Shown: positions 10,755-21,530 of the stretch, one piece after another
Layout of the letters: every line of letters begins with the position of its first letter
Numbering within the stretch: position 1 is the first letter of the stretch
Notes under the pieces: model-generated
Seen by the model: the letters and a program-made list of their open reading frames with translations, nothing else
What the model was told of the DNA's origin: nothing
Databases searched by the model: none
NCBI GenBank assembly: GCA_035771165.1
Contig: JAWNZC010000105.1
Location: 1,203,501-1,267,500, forward strand
DNA length: 64,000 nt
From: Paragorgia papillata
Lineage: Eukaryota; Cnidaria; Anthozoa; Scleralcyonacea; Coralliidae
Direction: 5' to 3'
Position numbers and translations under genes: made by a program

Positions 10755-12457
10755 TCATTAACTCGAGACGAGGAATACTCATTGCTTTGAGTGGCGAGAC
10801 TTTTGTCTTTGCAGCTACCAAACGACAAGAAGTTTTCCCACTGCGATAAACGTGCTTGGCATACGAAACTGATCCATAAGCATCTTGAGAAGCATCAACG
10901 AAAGTGTGTAAGGGTGAATGAAACAACTTCTTCTTCTTGCCCTAATCTTAGGCACCTTGGTACTTTAACCCCATCCAGATCCTCCAGTTGGCTGAACCAC
11001 GTTTGAGCTTTGGTGACTAGATTATCTTCAAGGATTTCATCCCAGTCTAGGCCAGACGTCCACATTTCCTGAAGGATAATCGTTGCTTGGATAATAAATG
11101 GCGCAAGGAATCCCATGGGATCGAAGAGTGAAGCCATCTTTTTCAGGAAATTTCGTTTCATTCGCTAACCACTGCAGTCCAAGAGTTTTCACAGCTGACA
11201 GATGATTCGATTTATTCGATTTATTCTTGGACTGGAACGTGTTCCAATACTTTTACAGAATTGGACAGCCATTTGTGCGGATACATGTCGGCCTTTTGAT
11301 ACAGTTCACTTAATTGGTGATAAAGTTCAATGGCTTGAGCATCAGTCGGAACTGAATCCATACTATCGTCCATATAAGTTGATTCTTGAACTGTATCAGC
11401 TGCCACTGGATAGGTACTTTCGTGGGCTTTGGCATGTTGCTGGACAACGAATTGAGCTTGGAATGGTGACGAATTTACCCCCAAAACCACGTGATTGAAT
11501 TCATACTCATCTGGAATTTAATGAACGCCAAAGAAAACGATGATAGATTCTATCTTTCGGAGCGATTTCTATCCGTAGATACATCTCTGCGATGTCGCAA
11601 ATAAGTGCAACTGGATGTTGACGAAAACGAACCAAGACGTTGAATAACTCTCGCTGTAGCTTTGGTCCTTTGTGGATTTCGTCATTCAAGGAGATTCCGT
11701 CACACTTGGCAGATGCATCAAACACGATACGGGTTTTGGTCGTTGGTTTATCTGGACGTAACACTGGAAAATGAGGCAGATACCAGCCTTTTGTCGGTCG
11801 CATCTCAGAATCCTGAACCTTTCCTTCTTGATGTATTGGTCGATAATATCTGAATAGGCTCCGGATAACTCCAGGTTTTTCTTCAAACGTTTTTCGGTGT
11901 TTTGGAGGCGACGCAGTGCCATTTCATAGTTGTTTGAAACCGCTGGTTCCTCCCTCTTCCAAGGCCACTTGATACCGTCCGTTTTCATACTTGAGCGACT
12001 GTTTCACTTTCTCCAACGAATCACGGTCTTCTATATTTAATGGTTCTGTCTGGACTGACGTAACGTTTTCTGTTTCCCAGAACTTACGAAGGACTGCGTC
12101 GATTTCTTCCAACTTGGAATAATTTTGGGTGTGGTAGGTCCGATTAAAATGTGTCTGCCGATCATGTTGGTGGTCACGTGAAACCCCGATGCATGTCCAT
12201 CCCAGTGGTGCGAGTCGGGCTATGGGCTCGCTTGGTTGACCTTGGACGTCCTTTACCGAATAGTGAAGATCTGCATAATCAAGACCGATAAGAATATCTA
12301 CCACAGGACTAGAAGCGACACTTGGGAAGTCGATATCTTTAAGATGAACCCATTTAACAGCGTCCTGATTCCAATCGATGACACGCATATCACCCATTAC
12401 TTTGTCGGTGGTAAAGGCACTGATCGTGGCGTTGACTTTTCCATCTAAACTTTCCAA
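10744..12457 (-). pseudogene. BEL/Pao reverse transcriptase and RNase H region
   Basis: From right to left: a linker after the protease, then RT. RT segments include [32 protein letters not shown] and the active-site block STYMDDSMDSV (YxDD box). These are followed by the BEL-specific ASLFDPMGFLAPF motif and an RNase H-like start (HTFVDASQDAYG). These pieces lie in at least five frames (breaks near 11930, 11500, 11200 and 10920), so the polyprotein is broken. RT copies the element's RNA into cDNA within the particle. Confidence 0.9.
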
Positions 12458-13319
12458 TTCAACCTACACAGGCATTGTCAGAAAAGTCTCCACTTGGCGT
12501 TTAGACGTTAACGTTTGTTTTCTGGAACGAGCCTTGAAGCCCAATTTCGGCGGCTACGTCTGCGTTGATGTACGTTTTGGTACGGGCATCGTCCAGCAGG
12601 GCATTTACTTTCATTCGACGACTCCCATTCTTCAGTATGACTGGAATTGTTCGCATGGCCAAAAACTCTTGTTGTCCAGACATCTTTGGCTGTACTCGCG
12701 TGGTGTGAGATCGCTCAACCTCAGAGCTCTCCCCTTCCATGGGAGGAGTAGTTTGAGTAGCACTGGAAACTTTAGAAATTCTTCTATAGCTGTTCGAACT
12801 TTCAACATCTTTATGTTGGCCATCACCAGTGCTCCCCACTTCCGGGCTCTGATTTCCATGTAACAATCTGTTGCGAGTCTTTCTACAACCGTCTAATCCA
12901 CAAATTCTGCTTCTTGTGCATTTTCCGCCGGTATGACCATTGCATAAACAACGATAACATAGACTGGATTGTTTGGCAAAATCCCATCTTTCTGAAACAG
13001 TCATTTGCTTGAATTTGTTACAGTTCCAGATCTTGTGTTGGTTGCTACATAGGCTGCATGTTGATACATTGCTACTTCTGTTGAAGTAGGTTCGTGTAGT
13101 ATCCTTAAACTTTGACTTTCTTTCGTTCCCTTGGCTTAATCCTTGGACCGCTTCTGCTGCTATTGTTTGGAATTCAGATTCTTGAACAACCCACTCGCGA
13201 AGAGACAACACGGATTCGTCTTTCTTCTTCTCGAATATCCAGCGATGGTATTGTGTAAGCATCTGCTCCTTCAGCTTCTTTTGTAAGAGTTGGGAGGGTA
13301 CGATTTCCGAAGGGCACAT
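12458..13319 (-). pseudogene. BEL/Pao gag C-terminus and protease
   Basis: The frame holds two CCHC zinc knuckles of nucleocapsid type (CSLCSNQHKIWNC and CYRCLCNGHTGGKC), a Ser/Glu-rich linker, and then the retropepsin-like protease, VNALLDDARTKTYI. Here the usual D-S/T-G active site reads DDA, so the protease is probably dead. A frame change near 12480 separates it from the rest of pol. Upstream the frame is cut by foreign sequence at about 13330. Confidence 0.85.
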
Positions 13320-13324
13320 TACGT

Positions 13325-14200
13325 GGATTGCGCAATCACACCGCGTAAAACCTGTTTCAAGAAGAGGCCATTTGATCAGGGTTTTTAACTTTTGGTGTAT
13401 ATCGAAACAAAAAAAAGCAAAACAGTACGTTTATTCTACTAAATCGTTATTTAGAAGTTATTACAGATTCCTACATGCAATAATATATAAAGCAATATGA
13501 CAAAATGAAAATTATGAGATTCAATATGTTGCAAAGAAAACAATAACTACCTATATCCCTGAAATATAATACAGTCACTCACTATAAATTACAGTAAAGG
13601 AAAACAACATCATGTCCGCTAGCTGGAGTTTGTTCGCATAAAAAACACAAATTCGATAGCTAGTTAAAAGAACCAAACAAGGACATTCTGCCTTCACGAC
13701 CATTCACAAAATCCTGAGCAATGGAGGTAAGATCCAAAAGGTCCAGTCTGTTTTTGTAAACATACAACACCATTAGGTTGTTAAGACGTTCCTGGAACAT
13801 TGATTTTTATTTAAGTTTATAAACAACCAGATGTCTGTTTCCTGTTAATATGTCATCGCTATGCTTTTAGCAACTATATTCTATAAATATATCCATTTGA
13901 TATGGCATCAAGAATTTTCCCACGCGCGGAAAATGGAATGTCGAAGCAATCTTAAATAAAAAAACTTATCCCAGTCTCCGCAAATATCTGTTAGTCTGTT
14001 ACTTGGGTCGTGGGAAGATAACGAATATTATATATTTGGCTACATTTTGTTCATAACGATCCAGTTGAAAAAGGCATGCATGCTTTGCGCGCACGCGTTT
14101 TGTTTAATATCCAGGGCTTGGCTAAAAAAGGGCACTTCTTCGCCAAATTATTGGAGGGGGGGGGGTAAATACCCCCCTACCCCCCTGTCGCGCCGGCCCT
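13325..14200. other. Foreign or unassigned sequence inside BEL gag
   Basis: Between the two gag pieces lies AT-rich sequence without a long ORF. Its right part contains a G-run/C-run hairpin (about 14153-14187) followed by GTCGCGCCGGCCCTG, a word that resembles the termini of some hAT-type elements. No matching left terminus was found, so the nature of the insert is open. Confidence 0.4.
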
Positions 14201-14849
14201 GCCTCGATCTCTTGGTCAGGTGTTGATATCTTTGCTTTACGTTTTCTTCTTTCTTTTGAAAAACTGTAAATTCGTGCTGAATTTGTTCTTCGAGATTTTG
14301 AATTCGTCGCATAAGCTCTTCTTCTACCAACCGCTTTTGTTGTTTTTTCGCTTGGCCTTCGCGATATTTCGATATATTTTCCCTCAACACTCCGTCGAGA
14401 TGTTGAGCGCTGTCTCTTGAATTACAGCTCGATGTATCGCCCAGTCGATTATCCAAATATACTTGGGCTCGATTCTGTGCATCTGTAAATTCGGTTTCAA
14501 GTTTCTCTACCTCTTCGGTAATTTTCTTCATACCGTTTCTGTCAGTTCTACTTGAATACTCGCATACTAATGCATCAATAATTTTCATAACTTCCTCTTG
14601 TTTCTGGTTTAACATTTGACAAAGTTCTTTCACTTGCTTTCGACTTGGTAAGTCTTCTTCATCAAGCAAGTGCAACAAGAAATTTCTTGTCTTTGTAAAT
14701 GCCGTCTTGGCCCTGGCTTTTCGATACTTTAAGTCTCCAATTAGACATTCGTCGGGCCTTTCTTCTCTGCTTTCTCTTACGATATTTAAATTCTCCATGA
14801 CCGCCGATAGTTCGGCTATAGATTGTTCGTCTCGATTAATACTAACCAT
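14148..14849 (-). pseudogene. BEL/Pao gag, N-terminal part
   Basis: The frame starts at an ATG directly after the primer binding site. The roughly 210 relevant residues are strongly charged and helical (coiled-coil-like EEVEKLETEF and VEEELMRRIQNLEEQ segments), as in the N-terminal Gag of BEL/Pao elements. The last 20 or so codons (RQGRRDRGVGGYLPPP) run into the inserted G/C-rich sequence and are not original. Gag forms the virus-like particle in which reverse transcription occurs. The first part has no stop, which contrasts with the many breaks in pol. Confidence 0.7.
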
Positions 14850-14861
14850 CTCCTGCTACCA
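14850..14861 (-). promoter_or_regulatory. Primer binding site, probably initiator tRNA-Met
   Basis: Two bases inside the 5' LTR, the - strand reads TGGTAGCAGGAG. This matches the complement of the 3' end of eukaryotic initiator tRNA-Met over the first nine bases (TGGTAGCAG). Confidence 0.65.
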
Positions 14862-14863
14862 TC

Positions 14864-15110
14864 TGGTCTGAAGCGTAATAAAAACTTAATCTTTATTTCT
14901 TACACGATAGTACAATAGACTTCTTACATACGATAGACGATAGTTTCACACGATTTCTTACACGATAGTTTCACACGATAGTTCGAATAACGATTTTAAC
15001 GCTAACTGAATGGAGACTGAACAGATCTACATATTTGGGACCTTTTATACACAATACACGCAAGTCCCCCGAGAGTCAGTACATGCACTAATTGGTTTTT
15101 CTTCGGATCA
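14864..15110 (-). repeat. BEL/Pao 5' LTR (247 bp)
   Basis: It matches the 7769-7990 LTR but contains a 25-bp tandem duplication with the word TTACACGATAGTTTCACACG at about 14940-14978. It should contain the promoter of the element. Confidence 0.95.
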
Positions 15111-15780
15111 GAAAGCATAATTGCCCATTTACAAGAAAAACTGATAAGTAGTACAGAGCAGGCAGGTATACTTCATACAGCATTTGACAATCTGCAACTA
15201 TCTATTTTCCAAGATGCAAAAGAAAATTTAACTAGTGCACCAACTGCAAGAAGATATTCTGATGAAGTAAAATAATTTGCACTGACACTGTATTTATACT
15301 CACCCAAGGCATACCGGTATGTAAGATCTATCATCCCATTACCTAATCCATCCCTACTTCGAAAATGGTCATCCTCCGTAAACTGTGAACCAGGTTTCTT
15401 TAAAGAAGCATGCACAGCCCTAGCAAGTCAAGTTCGTAATGCATCCATAAAAAAAGATTGCTGCATGGTCATTGATGCTATGTGATGTCCATCAGAAAGC
15501 AGACAATGTGGGACCAAAAGAATGATCGGTATGCTGGTTTTGTGGATTATGGTCAGGGAGGAGCAATTCCAGAAGATCCTGACACATTGGCTTCAGAGGC
15601 ACTTGTTTTCCTCTTGGTTGGTGCTCGAGGTCATTGGAAATGCCCTATTGGCTACTTCCTAACTGATAAGGTATCATCTACAGTACAGGCACAACTTGTC
15701 AAGATGGCACTAGAAATGGCAGCTGATGCTGAGTTAAAGGTATGGTCTGTAACGGCAGATGGGACATCAGTCAACTCAAA
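15111..15780 (+). pseudogene. THAP9-like transposase, middle part
   Basis: After the BEL element the transposase resumes (IIAHLQEKLIS), with one in-frame stop (DEVK-stop) and a short duplication that shifts the frame at about 15480. The catalytic core begins with RKQTMWDQKNDRYAGFVDYG, which matches the first conserved Asp region of P/THAP9 transposases, and continues to VTADGTSVN, where the palindromic insert interrupts it. Confidence 0.8.
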
Positions 15781-16050
15781 GTCAATCGAGATATGGTCTG
15801 GAAACTCGGCAAACTTCAAAGCGCCTATAATGAGCTGTGATTTTATGTTGAACCGTACCTTACACCGTACGCATCCTTTGTTTTAGGTTTATTAATATTT
15901 AAATAGCACGGTTCAGTGATTGAACTAAAACGTTGCTATTGGACAATTCGTTCATTATACTAAAATACAATGTGTTCAGTGACCGTGCACCGTGCACAAA
16001 AATACACAAAAGCGAATTTAGCTGAGTTTCCAGACCATATCTCGATTGAC
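15781..16050. mobile_element. 270-bp palindromic insert (MITE-like) in the P-like gene
   Basis: The ends are perfect 30-bp inverted repeats apart from one mismatch: GTCAATCGAGATATGGTCTG at the left, its complement at the right. The insert separates TADGTSVN from MGCKFGATYNS of the host transposase. No direct target duplication is visible. It contains no ORF of its own. Confidence 0.75.
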
Positions 16051-17062
16051 TATGGGCTGTAAATTTGGTGCAACGTACAACTCGATGGCTACCAAATTCG
16101 AACACCCAACCACAGGAGAAGATGTTTTTGCAATCTGCGACCCATGCCATATGTTGAAGCTTGCTAGAAATGCATTAGCACACATTGGCTCCTTCATTGA
16201 CATGAATGATCAAAAGGTGAGATGGGAACATTTTCAAAACCTGCATATACTCCAAGAGCAGAAGGGATTGAAGATGGGGAATAAGCAGACTTCCAACCAC
16301 CTGAAATTTGAAAAGCATAAGATGAACGTTAGATTGGCAGCTCAGACTCTAAGCTCTTCAGTGGCAGATGCAATTGAATTCCTAGATGTGTCCATGAAAA
16401 ACCCCAACTTCCAAAACAGTAATGGTACAGTGACATTTGCAAGAACTATCGACAGAATGTTTGACATGCTAAATTCAAGGAATCCACGAATTATGTTTGT
16501 GCATTTGGATCAGAGCAGCCACTCCGATTTTATATCCAATGCTCTGTTTTACATCGGAGGATTCGTCGTGTCAAAACCTGTGAAGAAACTCACCTGTCGA
16601 GCCTGCAGGGACAGTCTTCTTGCTGATATTTCGCCAGAGAAGAAATCTGACCACGACTACAGTGGAGCATCAAGATACAGCGAAGTATTTTCAGCTTCAG
16701 CCTTCACTTTATTCGTAAACAACGGCGGCTTACATATTCCTTCTACGTCGGTTTTCACCACCATCGAATACTGTGAGCATGTTTTCAAAGCGTACGTCTG
16801 CAAGGAAGATGGTAAAAGCATCACCAACAACAACAAGCTAAAGAGCAAGATGATACTGGAGGTCTGTCATCACTTTTTGATCGAATTAACCCAACCTGTC
16901 TTCACAGACCACGAGCAGGGTACAAACGAGAGTGTGATAGAAGACGAGCATCAGATGAAATTAATCAAATGTACGGCAGATAAATACTTCACTCTACGTC
17001 TGTTCACCTTCGGGAAGCACTTAAGAATCAATAGATTCGTAATATTTAACACATGTAAATAA
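16051..17062 (+). pseudogene. THAP9-like transposase, C-terminal half
   Basis: A long open frame of about 335 codons continues the transposase. It includes the conserved DPCHMLKLARNAL block (second acidic position with the His-x-x-Lys motif of P-element transposases), then FQNLHILQEQKGL and HKMNVRLAAQTLSSSVADA, which are typical of THAP9-like proteins, and a cysteine pair in LTCRACRDSLL. It ends with a normal stop at 17062. It is intact by itself, but the upstream lesions mean no full protein can be made from this locus. Confidence 0.85.
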
Positions 17063-17640
17063 AAAAGAACACCATACTTATCTTGTTTTTCTAACCATCG
17101 ATCGTCTGAGTCCATAATCTTCTGGATGACTTGTAGTTTGTCCACATATTTAATAAATTTGTTCGACCGTGGTTCGACTGACATGACGATGTCGATGACA
17201 TTCGATCTCCTTGTAAATAAAGTTGTTAATTGACCAGTTGATTGCATTTCATTTGTACGACATTATTCCCGAGAATATTTATTGTTAAAAAGTGTTGTTA
17301 AAATACGACAAGAAATCTGAAAACATTGACAGAAGAAATTGACAACTCTTCCGTCCCTTGACAGCTCGCGCATACCGTCTCGCGTGTTTTTACCTATATG
17401 GCGACCTCCACAATGCCCCCACGTTGGCTTCATCCAATCATAGGAGCCCTCTTATGGAGTTATCGTTCCAGTCTTCCTATAGAGTTCACTGCGTCATACC
17501 GACTTATTATTTATGCATACGTTATCATAACCGATAGCTCTCCAACTGATTCCCGAAGTTCTTGGTTACGTCATTATCAAAAGGCACTTGACTTAAGGAG
17601 CAGCCTAAGTGTCTGAATTGGCGGAGATAATTTGAGAGGT
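17063..17640. other. No firmly supported gene
   Basis: A - strand ORF (16951-17247) overlaps the end of the P-like gene. Its first part (about 60 codons from 17247) looks protein-like but is unrecognised, so it could be a first exon of a host gene. From 17395 to 17640 the sequence shares words (TTCACTGCGTCATACC, TTATTTATGC) with the repeats at 5000-5980. Confidence 0.35.
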
Positions 17641-17647
17641 AGTTTTA

Positions 17648-18197
17648 CTTAAATGAGAACTTTGAATTTTATATTAAGGTTAATAATAATTTAATAATAA
17701 TAATAATAATAATAATATTACAGCTGAATGGGTCTTCACAGTTTAATACATAATAGTAATATTAATAGTAATAGTACTATTAATAGTAATAGTAATAGTA
17801 ATAGATTAATAGTAATAGTACTATTACTAGTAATATTAATAGTAATATTAATAGTAATAGTAATAGTAATAGTAATAGTAATAGTAATAGTAATAGTAAT
17901 ATTACTAGTAATAGTACTAGTAATATTAATAGTAATAGTAATAGTAATAGTAATAGTAATAGTAATAGTAATAGTAATAGTAATAGTAATAGTAATAGTA
18001 CTAGTAATAGTACTATTACTAGTAATAGTAATATTACTATTACTATTAATATTACTATTACTATTACTATTACTATTATGTATTACTATTACTATTACTA
18101 TTACTATTCAGCTTATTAGCTGGTCTTATGGGTGAACAGTATGTATTAAATATTATTATTAACATTAATATACCTATCAAAGTTCTCATTTACAATA
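17648..18197. repeat. (TAATAG)n microsatellite inside a fold-back
   Basis: The outer parts are inverted repeats (AAATGAGAACTTTGA at about 17652 and its complement at about 18178), continuing into TTAATAATAAT on both sides. The centre (17750-18110) is an array of TAATAG/TACTAG hexamers that turns into CTATTA units, so it can fold back on itself. Long ORFs across it are artefacts of the repeat. Confidence 0.85.
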
Positions 18198-18559
18198 TAA
18201 AAATTTAACAGAGGACTAAGAATTATAAACTACAATTATGTGAAGAATTTTCAATTTCTAAAAGATATTTAAAAACCAAGTATTTAAAACTACTGAGTAC
18301 TTTAATGACCCTAATTGACTTCGGGAGCAAGTTCCAGTCTCGAGCTGCCGCAAACTTAAACATAGTTTCCGAGTGAAGTATTAACTTTAGGTAAGTCTAT
18401 CAAAGTTTGATTTCGGAGCGTTTTTTCCCTTAACGAACTTCTTAAAAGAAAGTAATCGTTAAAATACATAGGACAGTCAATGTTATTTACAATTTATCTT
18501 AGAAAGCGGCGTCGGTTGTGTAAAGTAAGGAGACCCAGGCGGTTACGCATTTATTGTGT

Positions 18560-19810
18560 GTAAGTTGATCTGTTAGCGTGTAAGATGGTTCTCATTGCTT
18601 TGTTTTGAATTTTTTCAACATGGTCGGTAAGAACAGACCCACAATCATGCCATACGATTGAAGCATAGTCGATAATAGGTAAGATTGTTTGCTTATAAAT
18701 TCTGAGAAAGACTTCAGTTGGTAGAAAACCTGAAATACGATTCAGTAATTTCAGTTTGGGATAAGAGCGTTGACATATCCGATCAACTTGAGGTTTCCAG
18801 GATAGCGTGTTATGTATGCGGAGACCAAGATAGTCAAAGGTGGATACTTCCTCAATCTTATACTGTTGGAAAGATATATTTCCAGATTTTCAGCCTTTTT
18901 AAGAGCAGGACGCGAACCAATTAACATTGTTTTGGTCTTCTTAACATGGCAATCATTCTATTCGACTTTAACCAAAATGCAACATTTTTAAGATCGTCGT
19001 TCATTGTGGCTTCGGCAGTATGTAGGGACTTGTGAGAATAATGCGCCTCCGAGTCGTCCGCGTATAATGTGGATTGGCATTGCATGAAACTATCAGCGAT
19101 TGAGTTATAATACAAACAGAATAGCGACGGTCCTAATACAGATCCCTGAGGGACACCACTAGTTATATGTCTAGTATCCGACTGGACTCCATTACAGAAA
19201 ACGCATTGCTGTCTGTTTGTTAAATAAGATTTAATCCATTGAATGGCCAACTCACCAAAACCAAGATCCTTTAACTTGGTCAGGAGAATGCCGTGGTCGA
19301 TAATATCAACGGCTTTCCTGAGGTCTAGAGAAACGGCAATGGTGTAGTTCTTTTGATCGATCGCAGACTTCCACGAGTCGGTTACTTTTATCAGTGCTGC
19401 TGCGGTCGAACCATTTCTCGAGTAGGCAAATTGATGGGATTCACCACAGGCATTCCGGGTAGCAAGTTGCTCATTCATCTGCGAATTTGCGGTCGTTTCA
19501 CAAATTTTAGATAGACAAGATAGCAAAGAAATTGGTGGATAATTGTCACGTTCGAAAGACTTCTGACCTTTAAAACTCGGGATAAATTGAGCAATTTTCC
19601 ATTGGTCTGGAAAAGACCCACTCGAAAGAGAGCAATTGATCAAAGATGCTATACTAGGAGCTAAACTGTTCGCAGCAATTTTGAGTATCTTCGGTAGTAT
19701 TCTATCCTCACCCGCAGCTTTGTTCGGTTTTAAATCCTTTAATAGTAATTTTGCATCGTTCTCAGATATATTATGAAATTCGAAGGAGGATGTCCCTTTG
19801 GCAGCTTGTT
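18560..19810 (-). pseudogene. LINE reverse transcriptase
   Basis: The segment 19643-18921 shows RT landmarks: KIAQFIPSFKG, PISLLSCLSKICE, HQFAYSRNGSTAAAL, SLDLRKAVDIIDH (motif A), SGVPQGSVLGP (motif B) and TLYADDSEAHY (motif C with YADD). Motif A normally reads DLSKAFD; here A-V-D replaces A-F-D. Past the frame's end, other frames down to about 18560 continue the usual C-terminal domain (words for a LPTEVFLRIYK-like region). RT performs target-primed reverse transcription at the nick made by the endonuclease. Confidence 0.9.
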
Positions 19811-20042
19811 AAGATGGTACTGGAGATGAATTGACAGGGACAGTTAACGTATTTTGGACCGGACCTTCTTCTTTATTGTTTTATTGTAGTGAAATACATA
19901 TTAAGGCTGTTCGTGATTTCCTTAGGATCAGATATTTCCTTCTCATTAATGATTATTTTTTCAATATCATTCATCTTATGCTTTGAAGGCAGCACGGTTT
20001 TCATAATCTTCCAGAAGGCGCTGGGATTTCCTGCGGTTTTAT

Positions 20043-20273
20043 TTATAGTTTCTCTTTGAAATAATCAGTTCGAGCTTTACGAATAGCACTAGTAACATCA
20101 TTCCTGAGACGTTTATAAATAATATAGTCGTCTTCTAGCTTACTTTTCAACGATTTCTTTTTAGCTCGATTACGCTTACGCATTAGAATAAGTACTTGAC
20201 CATTGATCCATGGATAAGTGTTCTTTCTAATTCTTTTTCTTCTAAGTGGGAAAAAGTCATTCATAACAGGCAA
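20043..20273 (-). pseudogene. LINE linker between endonuclease and RT
   Basis: This basic segment (RKRNRAKKKSLKSK, IYKRLRNDVTSAIRKART) is the arginine/lysine-rich connector usual in CR1/L2-type LINEs, ahead of RT. It is separated from both neighbours by frame breaks. Confidence 0.75.
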
Positions 20274-20517
20274 GAATAACTTTTCCCAAATTCATAATTT
20301 GACTGATGGATCTTTAGAAATATCCATTAGGCTCCATGGGATTTGATCAACAGCTTGAACAAAGCTTGGGCACAATTTACATCAACCCGGCGACATGAAA
20401 CAAAGCGATGTTTAGTCTCCTTTTGTTGACCTGGTAATACACCGTAAATAGGAAAATGATCGCTGATTCCAGCCTTAATTATTCCACTGTCGGTAAATAA
20501 CTCCGAAGTAGAAGTGA

Positions 20518-21316
20518 TTAAAACATCAATAAGAGTTTTTGAGTAGTTCGACTGTCTGGTAGGTTCAGTAATAAGTTGTGTGAGTTGGTTTGAAAGTAGA
20601 AACTTGTCCAGAGCTTTTGTTTGCGGAAGATTCTTAGTGAAGACATCGCAATTATAAGATCACCGATTAAGATAATTTCAAAACCTCGTGTCGTAGCTGA
20701 TCGGACAAGGTTGTCTAGATAGCTAAAAAGGGTTGTGCAATCGAAGTTCGGAGCTCTATAAATACATGCGAATATATAAGTTAGTTTTCCAATTTTGAGC
20801 TCAGCGCATATAGTTTCTACATTAGGGGCTTCTAAATCCAGCCTTCTCTTAAATTTGCATCCATTCCGAAGATAAACAGCAACCCCTCCTCCTTTTTGTA
20901 ATCTGTCCAAACGTTCTATCTTGTATCCGGAAATATCGACTTCAAGATCATCAATAGAACTGTTAAGCCAGGTTTCAGTGATGGCAATTATCAAAGGTTT
21001 GCGTTCATCAAACAAAATACGAAGTTGATCTATGACTGGCAATAGACTTCTACAGTTAAAGTGCAGAACATATGTTGTTGTGGCATTATTATTTATGAAT
21101 TGTTCCATGGGACTAGTGTCCTCCGAGTTTAGGTTGTCGTTGGATATATTTATTTCATCCCCGGGTTGGGATAAGTAATATTTAAAACACGACGTGGAAA
21201 TCCCCGTGCATTTGGCATGGAGCCATTCACCACAATCGTCACACAAAATGCCATTTTGATTATTTTTAACGGGCTTGGTACAATCTTTACATGGATATTT
21301 CCAGCGAGACTTTTCA
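20518..21316 (-). pseudogene. LINE PHD finger and endonuclease
   Basis: The first 35 codons form a PHD-like zinc finger: CKDC, then CDDCGEWLHAKC. The endonuclease follows: LHFNCRSLLPVIDQL, then the catalytic Glu in IAITETWLN, then GYKIERLDR and GGGVAVYLRNGCKF, then ACIYRAPN and the GDLN-like Asp region at ILIGDL, where the frame breaks. This endonuclease nicks target DNA. The PHD finger's partner is not known from the sequence; binding a histone tail would be inference. Confidence 0.88.
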
Positions 21317-21526
21317 GGGGCCAGGGTTAAGTTCAACGTCGCCACATAAGTTGATTAGAGTAAACAAACGCGTAGTCTTAACAGAATTAGGATAGTAAGG
21401 TAAATTACCTCCGATGTACTTCAGCAGCTTTCTTCGACGAGTTATTACCACGAGTTTCAGATCTGTCTTGGAAATGACGATTTCGCTGTTTGGTTTAAAT
21501 GTCCTAGTTAAGTTATTGGACGACAC
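21314..21526 (-). pseudogene. LINE N-terminal leader ending in a 2A (ribosome-skipping) motif
   Basis: A 70-codon frame starts at an ATG at 21526 and ends LCGDVELNPGP followed at once by a stop. The last nine residues fit the 2A consensus D-V/I-E-x-N-P-G-P exactly, preceded by the usual hydrophobic stretch (RLFTLINLCG). In functional 2A the ribosome skips the Gly-Pro bond, releasing the leader from the downstream protein. Here the run CCCC at 21317-21322 shifts the frame right after the final Pro: in the next frame the PHD-finger region continues directly. The original protein was therefore probably one polyprotein with 2A at its N-terminus. Similar 2A leaders are known from CR1-like LINEs of sea urchins and other invertebrates. 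Confidence 0.85.
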
Positions 21527-21530
21527 GAAG

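Larger units (their letters stand above)
7769..15110 (-). mobile_element. BEL/Pao LTR retrotransposon
   Basis: The element is flanked by LTRs (7769-7990 and 14864-15110) that begin TG and end CA on the coding strand. A 5-bp target duplication GAAAG lies at 7764-7768 and 15111-15115. On the - strand the order is 5' LTR, primer site, gag, aspartic protease, RT, RNase H, integrase, polypurine tract, 3' LTR, which is the BEL/Pao order. The coding part is broken in many places. Extra DNA is present inside: an unrelated stretch at about 13330-14200 and a fold-back at 8362-8870. Confidence 0.93.
6591..17062 (+). mobile_element. P-element/THAP9-like transposon, broken by two later insertions
   Basis: A transposase reading frame begins with a THAP domain at 6591 and ends at 17062. 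It is interrupted by a BEL/Pao retrotransposon (7769-15110) and by a 270-bp palindromic insert (15781-16050). Removing both restores co-linearity with a THAP9/P-element-type transposase. Terminal inverted repeats and target duplications of the P-like element were not identified, so the outer limits are those of the coding region. Confidence 0.75.
18400..21530 (-). mobile_element. CR1-like non-LTR retrotransposon (LINE) with N-terminal 2A and PHD finger
   Basis: On the - strand the order is: short leader with a 2A motif, PHD-type zinc finger, apurinic-type endonuclease, reverse transcriptase, and a C-terminal part running to about 18430. The 3' end and target duplication are not resolved. The 5' end is probably near 21530-21750. 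Several frame breaks show that the copy is inactive. Confidence 0.88.

Noticed and set aside
13369..14200. hAT element inside BEL gag
   Set aside because: One end resembles a hAT terminus (CAGGGCCGGCGCGAC on the - strand), but no inverted partner or 8-bp duplication was found.
16951..17247. - strand 98-codon ORF as a host gene exon
   Set aside because: The first 60 residues look protein-like, but I recognise no family, the second half overlaps the P-like gene end, and no partner exon was found.
17728..18135. 135-codon ORF of Ile/Val repeats
   Set aside because: Entirely within the TAATAG array.
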